Below are positions 1 to 9,828 of a stretch of 10,820 nucleotides of DNA, piece after piece. The stretch comes from Chloroflexota bacterium (GTDB taxonomy: Bacteria > Chloroflexota > Limnocylindria > P2-11E). The DNA is taken from contig VGPA01000028.1 of the NCBI GenBank assembly GCA_016875665.1, positions 1-10,820 on the forward strand, read 5' to 3'. How positions within the stretch are numbered: position 1 is the stretch's first letter; each line of letters begins with the position of its first letter. Under the pieces are notes generated by a model. The model ran no database searches, had not been told where the DNA came from, and saw only the letters and a list, made by a program, of their open reading frames with translations. The position numbers and the translations under genes were made by a program.

Positions 1-760
1 CGCCGAGGCCCGCGACGAGCTTCGCCGCGTTCTCGGCGGAGAAGACGTCGCTCAGGGCGCCCCGTACGACGAGCGTCGGGCACGCGATGCGCTCGACCGC
101 GGCCCATCCCGTGACGCGCCGCTCGTCGCGCGCGGGGTCCGGCTCGCCGTCCTTGGGCGGGGCGGTCCGGTGGCGCGCGTCGTGCTTCGGCACCCAACGG
201 CCGTCGGGCGTCTCCCGCAGCGCGTGGCGGAGGCTCCGCGCGAGGAGCAACTCGTCGCGGTCCGGATTGAACGCCTTCGCCCGTCTGACGTGCTCCTCGA
301 ACGTGAGCGGCTCGGTCTTGGCGAGGAACCGCTGCACGCGGCGGCCGCCGTCCGGCTGCGTCTCCGGTCCCGTGTCGATCAGCACGAGCGCCCGCACGAG
401 GTCCGGATGCGCCGCGGCGTAGCGCAGGGCAACGCCGCCGCCCATCGACATGCCGACCAGCACGAAGTCGCGCAGGCCCAGCGCGCGCACGAGGCCCTCC
501 GCGTCGCGCACCTGCGCTTCCATCCCGTACTCCAGCACCGGTGACCACTCGCTGTCGCCGTGCCCGCGCGCGTCGTAGGCGATGCAGCGGTAATCGGCGC
601 GGAGGTCGAGGCAGACGAGGTCGAAGGTGTGCGCCGTGAGGCCGGCGCCGTGCAGCAACAGCATCGGGTGGCCCGAACCGCCCCAATCCAGGTAGTGGAG
701 GCGGAAGCCCCCGACGACCGCGTGGTGATCCTCGGGCAGCACGACGGCCGGCACGGTCAT
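1..760 (-). CDS. Alpha/beta hydrolase, 3' end cut by window edge
   Basis: The visible part is 253 residues in one open frame running off position 1. Its features are those of the alpha/beta hydrolase fold: an HG oxyanion-hole motif at residues 37-38, a DARGHGDS segment at 63-70, and the nucleophile elbow G-M-S-M-G at 103-107, making Ser105 the likely nucleophile. Asp238 (in GALSDVF) is placed like the catalytic acid. The catalytic histidine should lie beyond the window edge. The region around 130-215 would be the cap or lid and is rich in charged residues. The ATG at 760 was chosen because no other standard start lies between it and the preceding gene's stop; an AAGG seven bases upstream is only a weak ribosome binding site. 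No signal peptide is visible, so it is probably cytoplasmic. It starts 50 bases after the isomerase gene and probably shares its transcript. The substrate cannot be predicted: esterase, lactonase and C-C hydrolase all fit this motif set. Confidence 0.88.
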   Translation of the reverse strand, partial: MTVPAVVLPEDHHAVVGGFRLHYLDWGGSGHPMLLLHGAGLTAHTFDLVCLDLRADYRCIAYDARGHGDSEWSPVLEYGMEAQVRDAEGLVRALGLRDFVLVGMSMGGGVALRYAAAHPDLVRALVLIDTGPETQPDGGRRVQRFLAKTEPLTFEEHVRRAKAFNPDRDELLLARSLRHALRETPDGRWVPKHDARHRTAPPKDGEPDPARDERRVTGWAAVERIACPTLVVRGALSDVFSAENAAKLVAGLG

Positions 761-810
761 GCCGGCCTTGTGGAGCGCCGCCGCGAGGCCGGCGCGCTCG
801 TCGTCCGCGG

Positions 811-1590
811 TTACCAGGCCCTGATCCAGTCCAGGCTCCGGGGGGTCGGGTGGAGCGGGATGTACTCGAGCGCGGTGTACCCGTCGTATCCCGAGGTGTC
901 GAGCGCCCGGAAGAACGCATCGAGTGGAAGCGTGCCGGTGCCGGGCTCGTGGCGGCCGGGGTGGTCGGCGAACTGCACGTGGCCGATCCGAAGGTCGTTG
1001 TGCCTCCGAGCGGCGGCGACGATGTCCTCGCCCATCCTGCCCATGTGATAGGCGTCGAACTGGAGGGCCGTCCCGTTCCCGAGCGCGTTTGCGACCTCCA
1101 GGGCGGAAGCGGTGCTCTTCACGAGGTACTTCGGGTTCTCGGTCGCGTTGAGCGCTTCGATGAGCAGCCGCTTGCCGGCACGCCTGGCGACCCCGGCCGC
1201 TTCGGTCAGGCCCTCGACCGAAACCTTCAGCTGATCGGCGTCGCTGCCTGCCCCGTCGACGGCGTTCCCGACGAGCGCGTTCATCTGGCCGCAGCCCACC
1301 CTGTCGCAGAGCTCGATCGCCTCGGCGAGCGCCCTCCTGGCGGCTTCGCGCTTCGTCCTGTCGCTCCAGTAGCCGCGCTCGCCCGCGGCCATGTCGCCGG
1401 CGTCGAGGTTGAGCCCCACGACCTTCTGTCCGGTGGCCTTCACCGCCGCGACGACCTTTCCGAGGTCCTCGCCGCGCGGCCACCAGAACTCGACGGCCGC
1501 GAATCCGTCCTCGCGCGACGTGGCGAAGCGCTCGATGAACGGGATCTCGCGGTACATCGTCGAAAGGTTCGCCGCCCAGCGCAGCGCCAT
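811..1590 (-). CDS. hyi: Hydroxypyruvate isomerase family TIM-barrel protein
   Basis: This 259-residue protein matches the Hyi/OtnI family in length (about 258 residues) and motifs. It has an N-terminal ANLSTMY strand, LNLDAGDMAAGERG near residues 73-86, LIEALN in the middle, QFDAYHMGRMGED, IGHVQFADHPGRHEPGTG, and a C-terminal ALEYIP segment. The glutamate in LIEALN, the aspartate and histidine of FDAYHM, and the histidine and glutamate near GRHEPGTG fit metal and sugar binding in AP-endonuclease-2-like TIM barrels. Family roles are isomerising hydroxypyruvate with tartronate semialdehyde (Hyi) or 2-oxotetronates (OtnI). The dehydrogenase gene just upstream supports either reading. The frame stays open upstream, but ATG 1590 is preferred: the protein then begins exactly at the conserved MALRWAANLS, and an AGGA lies three bases before the start, which is close spacing. 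The gap to the dehydrogenase is 74 bases. The fold is certain; the exact substrate is not. Confidence 0.9.
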   Translation of the reverse strand: MALRWAANLSTMYREIPFIERFATSREDGFAAVEFWWPRGEDLGKVVAAVKATGQKVVGLNLDAGDMAAGERGYWSDRTKREAARRALAEAIELCDRVGCGQMNALVGNAVDGAGSDADQLKVSVEGLTEAAGVARRAGKRLLIEALNATENPKYLVKSTASALEVANALGNGTALQFDAYHMGRMGEDIVAAARRHNDLRIGHVQFADHPGRHEPGTGTLPLDAFFRALDTSGYDGYTALEYIPLHPTPRSLDWIRAW

Positions 1591-1664
1591 CAGTCCTGCA
1601 TCCTCACATCGAACGCGTTCAGCACCATCGCCAGAGAGGTGCAGCCGCCGACGATAGTGGCACG

Positions 1665-2567
1665 CTATCCGGATCCCGGTTTGGCGGCCACCGTCGAGCG
1701 GACCTCCACCCGCGACGCCTCCTCGACCAACCGGACGAGTGCGGCCATGTCCTGGTCGCCGAGTCCCCTGCCGACGGCTTCGCTGAACATGCCCTCGACG
1801 ATCGACTCCAGGCGCATCGGCACTCCGGCCTTCTCCGCCTCTCCGCGGATGAGGCCGAGGTCCTTCAGGATGAGCGCGACGGGCGTCGCCGGGCTGAAGT
1901 CGCGGGAGATGAAGCGCGGCATGTGGCGGCTCAGCATGCGCGACGCGCCGAACGACGCGCCGATGACATCCAGCACGATCTGCGGGTCGGCTCCGAGCTT
2001 CGCGCCGAAGACGGCGGCCTCGGAGATCGCCGCGGTGTGGAGCGCGACGAGCAGCTGGTTCACCAGCTTCACGGCCTGGCCCGTGCCGGTCGGACCACAC
2101 AGCGCGATCGTCTGCCCGAACGCCTCGAAGACGGGCTTCAGCCGATCGAGGTCGGCCTGTGCCCCGCCCACCATCACCGTGAGCGTGCCGCTCTTCGCTC
2201 CGGCAGGGCCCCCAGACACCGGCGCGTCGCAGAAGTACGCGCCCTTCCCGACGAGCGAGGACGCGATGCGCCGCGTGAGATCCAGGCCGACCGTGGAGTG
2301 GTCCGCGAAGCCCTGGCCCGTGCGCGCGACGCCGGCGAGCTCCCGGTACACGGCGTCGACCGTTTCGGCGGTGGGGAGCGCGGTGAGGACCACGTCGCTC
2401 GCGGCAGCGACCTCCGCCGGAGACGTGGCGACGGCCACGCTCGGGCCCGCGAGCGCCTGCGCCTTGGCCGCGGTGCGGTTGTGGATGGTTACCTGATGGC
2501 CGGCCTTGGCCAGGCGCCCGACCATGGGCGCGCCCATCTTCCCGATCCCGATGAAGCCGACCTTCAC
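1665..2567 (-). CDS. NAD(P)-dependent beta-hydroxyacid dehydrogenase (3-HIBADH / tartronate semialdehyde reductase family)
   Basis: This is a 300-residue protein of normal family length. The N-terminal Rossmann motif GFIGIGKMGAPM (residues 4-15) binds the dinucleotide. Arg31 after the second strand (HNRT) is often taken to indicate NADP preference in this family. DAPVSGGPAGAKSGTLTVMVGG-type substrate-binding residues span about 114-135. The catalytic lysine is Lys167 in GQAVKLVNQ, with Asn170 following, and the KDLGL segment is at 235-239. The family interconverts beta-hydroxyacids and semialdehydes: 3-hydroxyisobutyrate, glycerate (GarR/GlxR) or threonate-type acids (LtnD). With a Hyi-like isomerase next in the transcript, reduction of tartronate semialdehyde to glycerate, or a tetronate route, is likelier than valine breakdown; that is inference from context. 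Translation starts at GTG, supported by a strong GGAGGA five bases upstream. No glyoxylate carboligase or glycerate kinase is present in the window to settle the pathway. Confidence 0.93.
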   Translation of the reverse strand: MKVGFIGIGKMGAPMVGRLAKAGHQVTIHNRTAAKAQALAGPSVAVATSPAEVAAASDVVLTALPTAETVDAVYRELAGVARTGQGFADHSTVGLDLTRRIASSLVGKGAYFCDAPVSGGPAGAKSGTLTVMVGGAQADLDRLKPVFEAFGQTIALCGPTGTGQAVKLVNQLLVALHTAAISEAAVFGAKLGADPQIVLDVIGASFGASRMLSRHMPRFISRDFSPATPVALILKDLGLIRGEAEKAGVPMRLESIVEGMFSEAVGRGLGDQDMAALVRLVEEASRVEVRSTVAAKPGSG

Positions 2568-2572
2568 GCCAG

Positions 2573-2578
2573 TCCTCC
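2573..2578 (-). promoter_or_regulatory. Strong Shine-Dalgarno that fixes the GTG start of the dehydrogenase
   Basis: GGAGGA on the minus strand, within a GGGGGAGGA run, lies five bases before GTG 2567. It justifies a non-ATG start at the first residue of the conserved Rossmann strand. Confidence 0.8.
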
Positions 2579-2641
2579 CCCGTCGAGCGTGCCGATCGAG
2601 GCCGCCGACGTCATTGCCAACCGCCGGATCGTACGCGCCGC

Positions 2642-3709
2642 TCAGCCGGAGGTGGCGAGCTCCAGCGCGACGGCCAGGGTGAGCTGCGTTGCTTTCAGCC
2701 AGAGGCGTGGGTTCGTGATCTTGTCCGGCGTGTCGTGGACCGTATGGAAGGTCGGGTTCCCCGGGAACGTGGCGTCGCTCTCGCCGTAGCGCTGGCAGAT
2801 CGCGATCGACGGGATGCCCGCGAGTCCGAACGGCGCCGCGTCCATGATCGTGGTCCCGTCCGCGGCGAACTGCGGGTTGAGCGGCTGCACGCCGACCGCG
2901 TAGGTCTGGTTCGCGCGCAGCGTCTGGTCACGCAGCCCGGCCGACGCGGCGGTGTACCAGAGGAGATCGAGCCGGTCGGCGATGGGGTTGAAGCCGACCA
3001 TGTCCAGGTTGATCGCGGCCTTGTACGGGTAGGGCCGCGGTAAGGTCGCCATGTACGCCGCGCTGCCCTTGAAGAACAGCTCCTCGCCGTCGAAGAACGC
3101 GAGCACGATCCGGCTGCGCAGCGCGCCCCGCGCGTTCTCCGAGATCACCCGCGCCAGCTCGAGCAGCGCCGCGGTGCCGGTCGCGTTGTCGTCGGCCCCC
3201 GGTGCCGGATCGACGGCGGGCCGCCAGCCGGGCGTGCGGTTGGCCGTGGAGTCGTAGTGGGCGGAGACGAGCGTCCAGCCGGTGGCCTGGCCCTCGGGCC
3301 CGATGCTCGCGAAGACGTTCTCAAGGGGGATCCCCTGATAGGCAGTCCGCTGCGACTCGATCTTCCAGCCGTAGTACGAGAGCGCACCCAGCTGCTCCTT
3401 GATGTACGAGAGCGCCAGCGCGTGCCCGGGATGCCGCGGGTCGCGCGACCCGACGCGCGTGAGCGCGAGCAGGTGCTCGTTCATACGGAACGGGTTGACC
3501 TTCGCGAGCACGTCCGCGATCGCGAACGGCGCCGCGGTCGGCGCGGGCGATGGCGAGGGCGAGGGTGACGGCGCGCGCGTTGGCGACGCGGTCGCGAGCG
3601 CGGGGATGGTCGCTTGCGTCGCGGTCGGCGGCGGTACAGCCTCGCTCACGGTGGAGGCGCACGCGGCCAACAGAAGAGAGACGGCGATGGCGCGGCTCAG
3701 GCTCCGCAT
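2642..3709 (-). CDS. M28-family zinc metallopeptidase lipoprotein
   Basis: This 355-residue protein begins with a hydrophobic signal ending in a lipobox, LLAAC, with Cys17 as the lipidation site, so it is probably exported and membrane-anchored. A low-complexity Pro/Ser/Thr/Ala linker follows (about 26-61, including repeated Ser-Pro pairs), and then an M28 peptidase domain. The expected two-zinc ligands are visible in order: HYD at 151-153, the bridging aspartate in GADDNATG (173), the EE pair at 209-210 (one the general base, the other a ligand), Asp236 in NLDMVG, and His322 in FHTVHDTPDK. M28 enzymes are mostly aminopeptidases; the specificity here is unknown. ATG 3709 was chosen because it gives a complete signal peptide, although no clear Shine-Dalgarno precedes it. 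It begins 69 bases after clpB, beyond a small hairpin, so it may be a separate unit. The stop is 74 bases before the dehydrogenase gene. Confidence 0.93.
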   Translation of the reverse strand: MRSLSRAIAVSLLLAACASTVSEAVPPPTATQATIPALATASPTRAPSPSPSPSPAPTAAPFAIADVLAKVNPFRMNEHLLALTRVGSRDPRHPGHALALSYIKEQLGALSYYGWKIESQRTAYQGIPLENVFASIGPEGQATGWTLVSAHYDSTANRTPGWRPAVDPAPGADDNATGTAALLELARVISENARGALRSRIVLAFFDGEELFFKGSAAYMATLPRPYPYKAAINLDMVGFNPIADRLDLLWYTAASAGLRDQTLRANQTYAVGVQPLNPQFAADGTTIMDAAPFGLAGIPSIAICQRYGESDATFPGNPTFHTVHDTPDKITNPRLWLKATQLTLAVALELATSG

Positions 3710-3742
3710 GCGCCCACGCTAGAACGACGGGCCCCCCGATTC

Positions 3743-3763
3743 GAGGTCGCACCGAGCGACCTC
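3743..3763 (-). terminator. Hairpin after clpB, possible weak terminator
   Basis: A perfect 8-bp inverted repeat (GAGGTCGC, 5-base loop, GCGACCTC) starts 15 bases after the clpB stop and precedes the M28 gene. No U-tract follows on the minus strand, so it is not a textbook intrinsic terminator. It could be a transcript-end stabiliser or a chance repeat in GC-rich DNA. A G/C-run (GGGGGGCCC) follows immediately. Confidence 0.4.
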
Positions 3764-3778
3764 CAAGGGCCGAAGCGT

Positions 3779-6364
<2,586 letters not shown>

Positions 6365-6375
6365 GGTCCAGTCCC

Positions 6376-7320
6376 TCAGAGCAGGTGCGCTCGGACGTTT
6401 TCGCTGTGGCGCGCGCCCAGGGCGCGGACCGCCTCGCGATCCTCGTCGCCCAGCCTCTGGGGCAGGACGACCTTCACGGTGACGTAGAGGTCGCCGAATC
6501 CGCCGCCCCGCTCCCTAGGCCGGGGCATACCCTGGCCCGCGAGGCGGATGATCCGGCCGTTCTGGGTCTCGGCCGGGATGCGCAGCGTGACGCGCCCCTT
6601 GAGCGTGGGCACCGTGACCTCCGCGCCGAGGAGCGCCTCGTGGAGCGCGACCGGGAGATCCGCGTGCAGGTCGTCGCCGCCGCGCTGGAAGAAGGGATGG
6701 CCGGTGATGCGGACCACCAGGTAGAGGTCGCCCGCCGGCGAGCCGGGGGCGCCTTGCCCCGCGAGGCGGATCTTCTGCCCGTCGCGCACGCCCGCCGGGA
6801 TCTTCACGTCGAGCGACCGGGTGCCGATGCGCAGCTGCCGGTCGGCGCCGTGGTACGCCTCGACCAGCGTGATCGGCACGTCGTGCTCCACGTCCTGGCC
6901 CGCGCGGGCGCGCCGCCCCTGCGGGCCGCGGCCCGGCCCGCCGAACAGGTCCTCCATTCCCGGACCGCCGCCGCCGAACACGGTGCGGAAGAAGTCCGAG
7001 AAGTCGCCGCCGTCGCCGAAGCCGCCGGGCTGGCCTGTGTGGACCCACTGATAGCCGCCGGGGCCGCCCGGTCCGCCGTTCCCGGCGAACTGCTGCTGCC
7101 AGTTCGGACCGAGCGTGTCGTAACGCCTGCGCTTTTCGGGATCGGCGAGGACCTCGTTGGCCTCGTTGACCTCCTTGAAGCGCGCTTCCGAGTCCTTGCC
7201 CTTGGCCACGTCGGGGTGATGCTGCCGAGCGAGCTTCCGGTACGCCTTCTTGATCTCCTCGGCGGATGCCGACTTCGGCACGCCGAGGATCTTGTAGTAG
7301 TCCTTGAACTCGACCGGCAT
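6376..7320 (-). CDS. cbpA: J-domain co-chaperone without zinc finger (CbpA/class B DnaJ type)
   Basis: This 314-residue protein has an N-terminal J-domain (about 7-70) with the HPD motif at residues 35-37 that stimulates DnaK ATPase. A Gly/Phe-rich stretch follows (about 80-130, ending near DLFGGPGRGP), then two beta-rich C-terminal substrate-binding domains (for example IPAGVRDGQKIRLAGQG and IPAETQNGRIIRLAGQGMP). No cysteine is visible, so the CxxCxGxG zinc-binding repeats of classical DnaJ are absent. This makes it a class B / CbpA-type protein, although automatic annotation may call it DnaJ. It lies between lon and clpB, 13 bases after the lon stop; its only upstream purine run is a G6 stretch close to that stop. 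Its partner DnaK is not encoded in the window. It ends 11 bases before clpB, which fits joint delivery of aggregates to DnaK and ClpB. Confidence 0.95.
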   Translation of the reverse strand: MPVEFKDYYKILGVPKSASAEEIKKAYRKLARQHHPDVAKGKDSEARFKEVNEANEVLADPEKRRRYDTLGPNWQQQFAGNGGPGGPGGYQWVHTGQPGGFGDGGDFSDFFRTVFGGGGPGMEDLFGGPGRGPQGRRARAGQDVEHDVPITLVEAYHGADRQLRIGTRSLDVKIPAGVRDGQKIRLAGQGAPGSPAGDLYLVVRITGHPFFQRGGDDLHADLPVALHEALLGAEVTVPTLKGRVTLRIPAETQNGRIIRLAGQGMPRPRERGGGFGDLYVTVKVVLPQRLGDEDREAVRALGARHSENVRAHLL

Positions 7321-7333
7321 GGCGGCCCCCCGC

Positions 7334-9730
7334 TTAGTGCGCCGGCGGCGTGACCGACGGTCGCGTGGCCTCGAGCTGCGCCGGGGTCACCTTGGGCCCC
7401 GGCAGCAGCGCGATCTTGAGCACTTCGTCGATCCAGCCCACCGAATGCAGCTCGAGCTGCTCCTGGATCTCCTTCGGCACATCGACCAGGTCCTTCTTGT
7501 TCTTCTCGGGGAGCACGAAGGTCTTGATCCCGGCGCGGTGCGCCGCGAGCATCTTGGCCTTCAGGCCGCCGATCGGCAGGACCCTGCCACGGAGGGTGAT
7601 CTCGCCGGTCATCGCGACGTCGCGGCGCACCCGGCGACCGGTGAGCGCCGACACGATCGCGGTGACCATGGTCACGCCCGCCGAGGGGCCGTCCTTCGGG
7701 ATGGCCCCCGCCGGCACGTGGATGTGCATCGCACGATCCTCGAAGAAGCCCTTCGGCACCCCGAGCTCCGCGTAGTGCGCCCGCACATAGCTGAGCGCCG
7801 CCTTGGCCGACTCCTCCATCACCTTGCCGAGCTGGCCGGTGAGGACGAAGTCGCCGCCCTTCGCGGAGTCGATGACCGTGGCTTCGACGGTGAGCGTGTC
7901 GCCGCCGTACTCCGACACGGAGACGCCGGTGACGGCGCCCACCTGGTCCTCTTCCTCCGCGAGGCCGTAGTCGAACTTCTCGGGGCCGAGGTAGGTGGCG
8001 AGGTCGGCGACCGTGACGGTCACCGTCTCCGCCTTGCCCTCGGCGATGGTCCGCGCGACCTTACGGCAGATCGTCCCGATCTCCCGCTCCAGGTTGCGCA
8101 CGCCGGCCTCGCGCGTGTAGCGGCGAACGAGATCGCGGAGGATCTCCTCCCCGATCACGAGCTTGCCGCCCTCGAGGCCGTGCTGGGTCAGCTGGCGAGG
8201 AAGGAGGTAGCCGGTCGCGATGTGGAGCTTCTCGTCCTCCGTGTAGCCGGGGAGGCGGATGATCTCCATGCGGTCCCGCAGCGGCGGGATGATCGTGTCC
8301 TCGACGTTGGCCGTGGTGATGAAGATCACCCGCGACAGGTCGTAGGGCACTTCCAGGTAGTGGTCCGAGAACGAGTTGTTCTGCTCCGGGTCCAGCACCT
8401 CGAGCAGGGCCGAGGACGGGTCGCCGCGGAAGTCCGCGCCGACCTTGTCGATCTCATCGAGCATGAACACGGGGTTCGACGTGCCGGCGGTCTTCATCAT
8501 CTGAAGGACGCGGCCCGGCAGCGCGCCGATGTAGGTGCGTCGGTGGCCGCGGATCTCCGCCTCGTCGCGCACGCCGCCGAGCGACATGCGGACGAACTTC
8601 CGGCCCATCGCCTTCGCGATGGACTTGCCGAGCGACGTCTTGCCCACGCCGGGCGGCCCCACGAAGCACAGGATCGGCGCGCGCAGGTCCTTGGCCAGCT
8701 TGCGCACCGCCATGTACTCGAGGATGCGGTCCTTGATCTTGGGCAGGCCGTAGTGGTCCTCGTCGAGGATCTTGGCCGCCTGCGCGATGTCCCAGTCGTC
8801 CGCGGGCGCGGTCTTCCACGGAAGCGACACCAGCCAGTCGACGTAGGTGCGGATGACGCCCTGCTCCGGCGAAGCCTGCGGGATCTTCTCGAGGCGGGCG
8901 AGCTCCTTGAGCGCCTTCTCCTTGACCTCGTCCGGCATGCCGGCCTGCTCGATCTTCTCGCGCAGCTCCTTGGCCTCGGTCCCGCCCTCGTCCTCGCCCA
9001 GCTCCTTCTGGATCGCCTTCATCTGCTCGCGCAGGATGTACTCGCGCTGCGTCTTGTCGAGCGTCTGCTGGACGTCGGACTGGATCTTCTGCTTCAGCTC
9101 GAGGATCTCGTTCTGCTTGGCGAGGAAGACGGAGAGCGTGCGCAGCCGCTGCGTCACGCTGCGGGTCTCGAGCAGCTGCTGGCGCTGCTCGAGCGTGAGG
9201 TCCGGGCTCGACGCCACGAGGTCGGCGAGATGCGACGGGTCGTCGGTGTTCTTCGCGGTCATCGCGAGCTCCGCCGGCACCGCGCCGCCGTTTTGGACGT
9301 ACGTTTCGAACATGCCCTTCACGGAGCGGACGAGCGCCTCGACCTCGATCGGCTCCCCCATCACTTCCGCGAGGGGCTCCACCGAGACCTTGTAATAGCC
9401 GGGCTCGTCCGCGTACCCCGTGATGCGGGCCCGCGTGAGGCCGGACACGATGATCTGGGCCGTACCGTCCGGGATGCGCAGGAGACGGACGATCTCCGCG
9501 ATCGTGCCGACGCCGTAGATCTGCTCGCCCGACGGGTCGTCGAGCTCGGCGTCCCGCTGCGCGGCGAGGATCAGGTAGTGCTTCTCGGCGCCCATCGCGG
9601 CGTTGATCGCCGCGACGGACTTCTCACGTCCCACGCCGAGGGGGACGACGAACTTCGGGAACACGACCGCCTCCCGGAGCGGGACGAGCGGAAGCTCCGT
9701 CGGGAATGTGATCGCGTTCTCTTCGACCAA
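7334..9730 (-). CDS. lon: ATP-dependent serine protease Lon (LonA)
   Basis: This 798-residue protein has typical LonA length. It has an N-terminal substrate-recognition domain (about 10-205, starting with the characteristic LPLVPLREAVVFP) and a helical coiled region (about 205-300). The AAA+ module has Walker A GPPGVGKT at 358-365 and Walker B VFMLDE at 421-426. The C-terminal peptidase domain carries the Ser-Lys dyad: Ser683 in PKDGPSAG and Lys726 in GGLKAK. The 43-residue separation equals that of E. coli Lon (S679/K722). Translation starts at TTG 9730, supported by AAGGAG nine bases upstream. Lon degrades damaged and regulatory proteins and is a known HspR target in actinomycetes. The 98-base gap to hsp20 holds a strong hairpin, so its expression may be uncoupled from hsp20. 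The stop lies 13 bases before the J-protein gene. Confidence 0.98.
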   Translation of the reverse strand: MVEENAITFPTELPLVPLREAVVFPKFVVPLGVGREKSVAAINAAMGAEKHYLILAAQRDAELDDPSGEQIYGVGTIAEIVRLLRIPDGTAQIIVSGLTRARITGYADEPGYYKVSVEPLAEVMGEPIEVEALVRSVKGMFETYVQNGGAVPAELAMTAKNTDDPSHLADLVASSPDLTLEQRQQLLETRSVTQRLRTLSVFLAKQNEILELKQKIQSDVQQTLDKTQREYILREQMKAIQKELGEDEGGTEAKELREKIEQAGMPDEVKEKALKELARLEKIPQASPEQGVIRTYVDWLVSLPWKTAPADDWDIAQAAKILDEDHYGLPKIKDRILEYMAVRKLAKDLRAPILCFVGPPGVGKTSLGKSIAKAMGRKFVRMSLGGVRDEAEIRGHRRTYIGALPGRVLQMMKTAGTSNPVFMLDEIDKVGADFRGDPSSALLEVLDPEQNNSFSDHYLEVPYDLSRVIFITTANVEDTIIPPLRDRMEIIRLPGYTEDEKLHIATGYLLPRQLTQHGLEGGKLVIGEEILRDLVRRYTREAGVRNLEREIGTICRKVARTIAEGKAETVTVTVADLATYLGPEKFDYGLAEEEDQVGAVTGVSVSEYGGDTLTVEATVIDSAKGGDFVLTGQLGKVMEESAKAALSYVRAHYAELGVPKGFFEDRAMHIHVPAGAIPKDGPSAGVTMVTAIVSALTGRRVRRDVAMTGEITLRGRVLPIGGLKAKMLAAHRAGIKTFVLPEKNKKDLVDVPKEIQEQLELHSVGWIDEVLKIALLPGPKVTPAQLEATRPSVTPPAH

Positions 9731-9739
9731 CGTTTCGTT

Positions 9740-9745
9740 CTCCTT
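9740..9745 (-). promoter_or_regulatory. Shine-Dalgarno supporting the TTG start of lon
   Basis: AAGGAG on the minus strand lies nine bases before TTG 9730. This is why the rare TTG is accepted as the start rather than an internal codon; the conserved N-terminal LPLVPLRE motif follows about a dozen residues later. Confidence 0.8.
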
Positions 9746-9784
9746 GCGCGTGGGACGCTGCTCGCGTGGGTTCGACTAGGACAA

Positions 9785-9822
9785 CGCCGCGGGCCGGAGG
9801 CTATTCCGACCGGCCCGCGGCG
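9785..9822 (-). terminator. Strong hairpin between hsp20 and lon (attenuator, partial terminator or processing site)
   Basis: Two perfect 13-base arms (CGCCGCGGGCCGG and its complement) enclose a 12-base loop. The stem begins six bases after the hsp20 stop codon. On the transcribed strand it is followed by TTGTCCT, too poor in U for a classical intrinsic terminator. Its position in the only wide gap of the operon suggests partial termination, or 3'-end stabilisation of an hspR-hsp20 message. No convincing promoter for lon is seen between the hairpin and the TTG start. Confidence 0.6.
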
Positions 9823-9828
9823 ATAGGG

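Noticed and set aside
1591..2100. N-terminal extension of the isomerase frame up to position 2100
   Set aside because: The extension lies within the dehydrogenase gene and is Arg-rich. The conserved family N-terminus begins exactly at ATG 1590.
850..2496. 548-codon plus-strand open frame opposite the isomerase and dehydrogenase
   Set aside because: It spans two convincing minus-strand genes and their spacer, and shows no domain or initiation signal of its own.
7304..9826. 840-codon plus-strand open frame opposite lon
   Set aside because: Same codon-shadow effect: composition dominated by Arg, Leu, Asp and His, with no recognisable domain and full overlap with an unambiguous lon gene.
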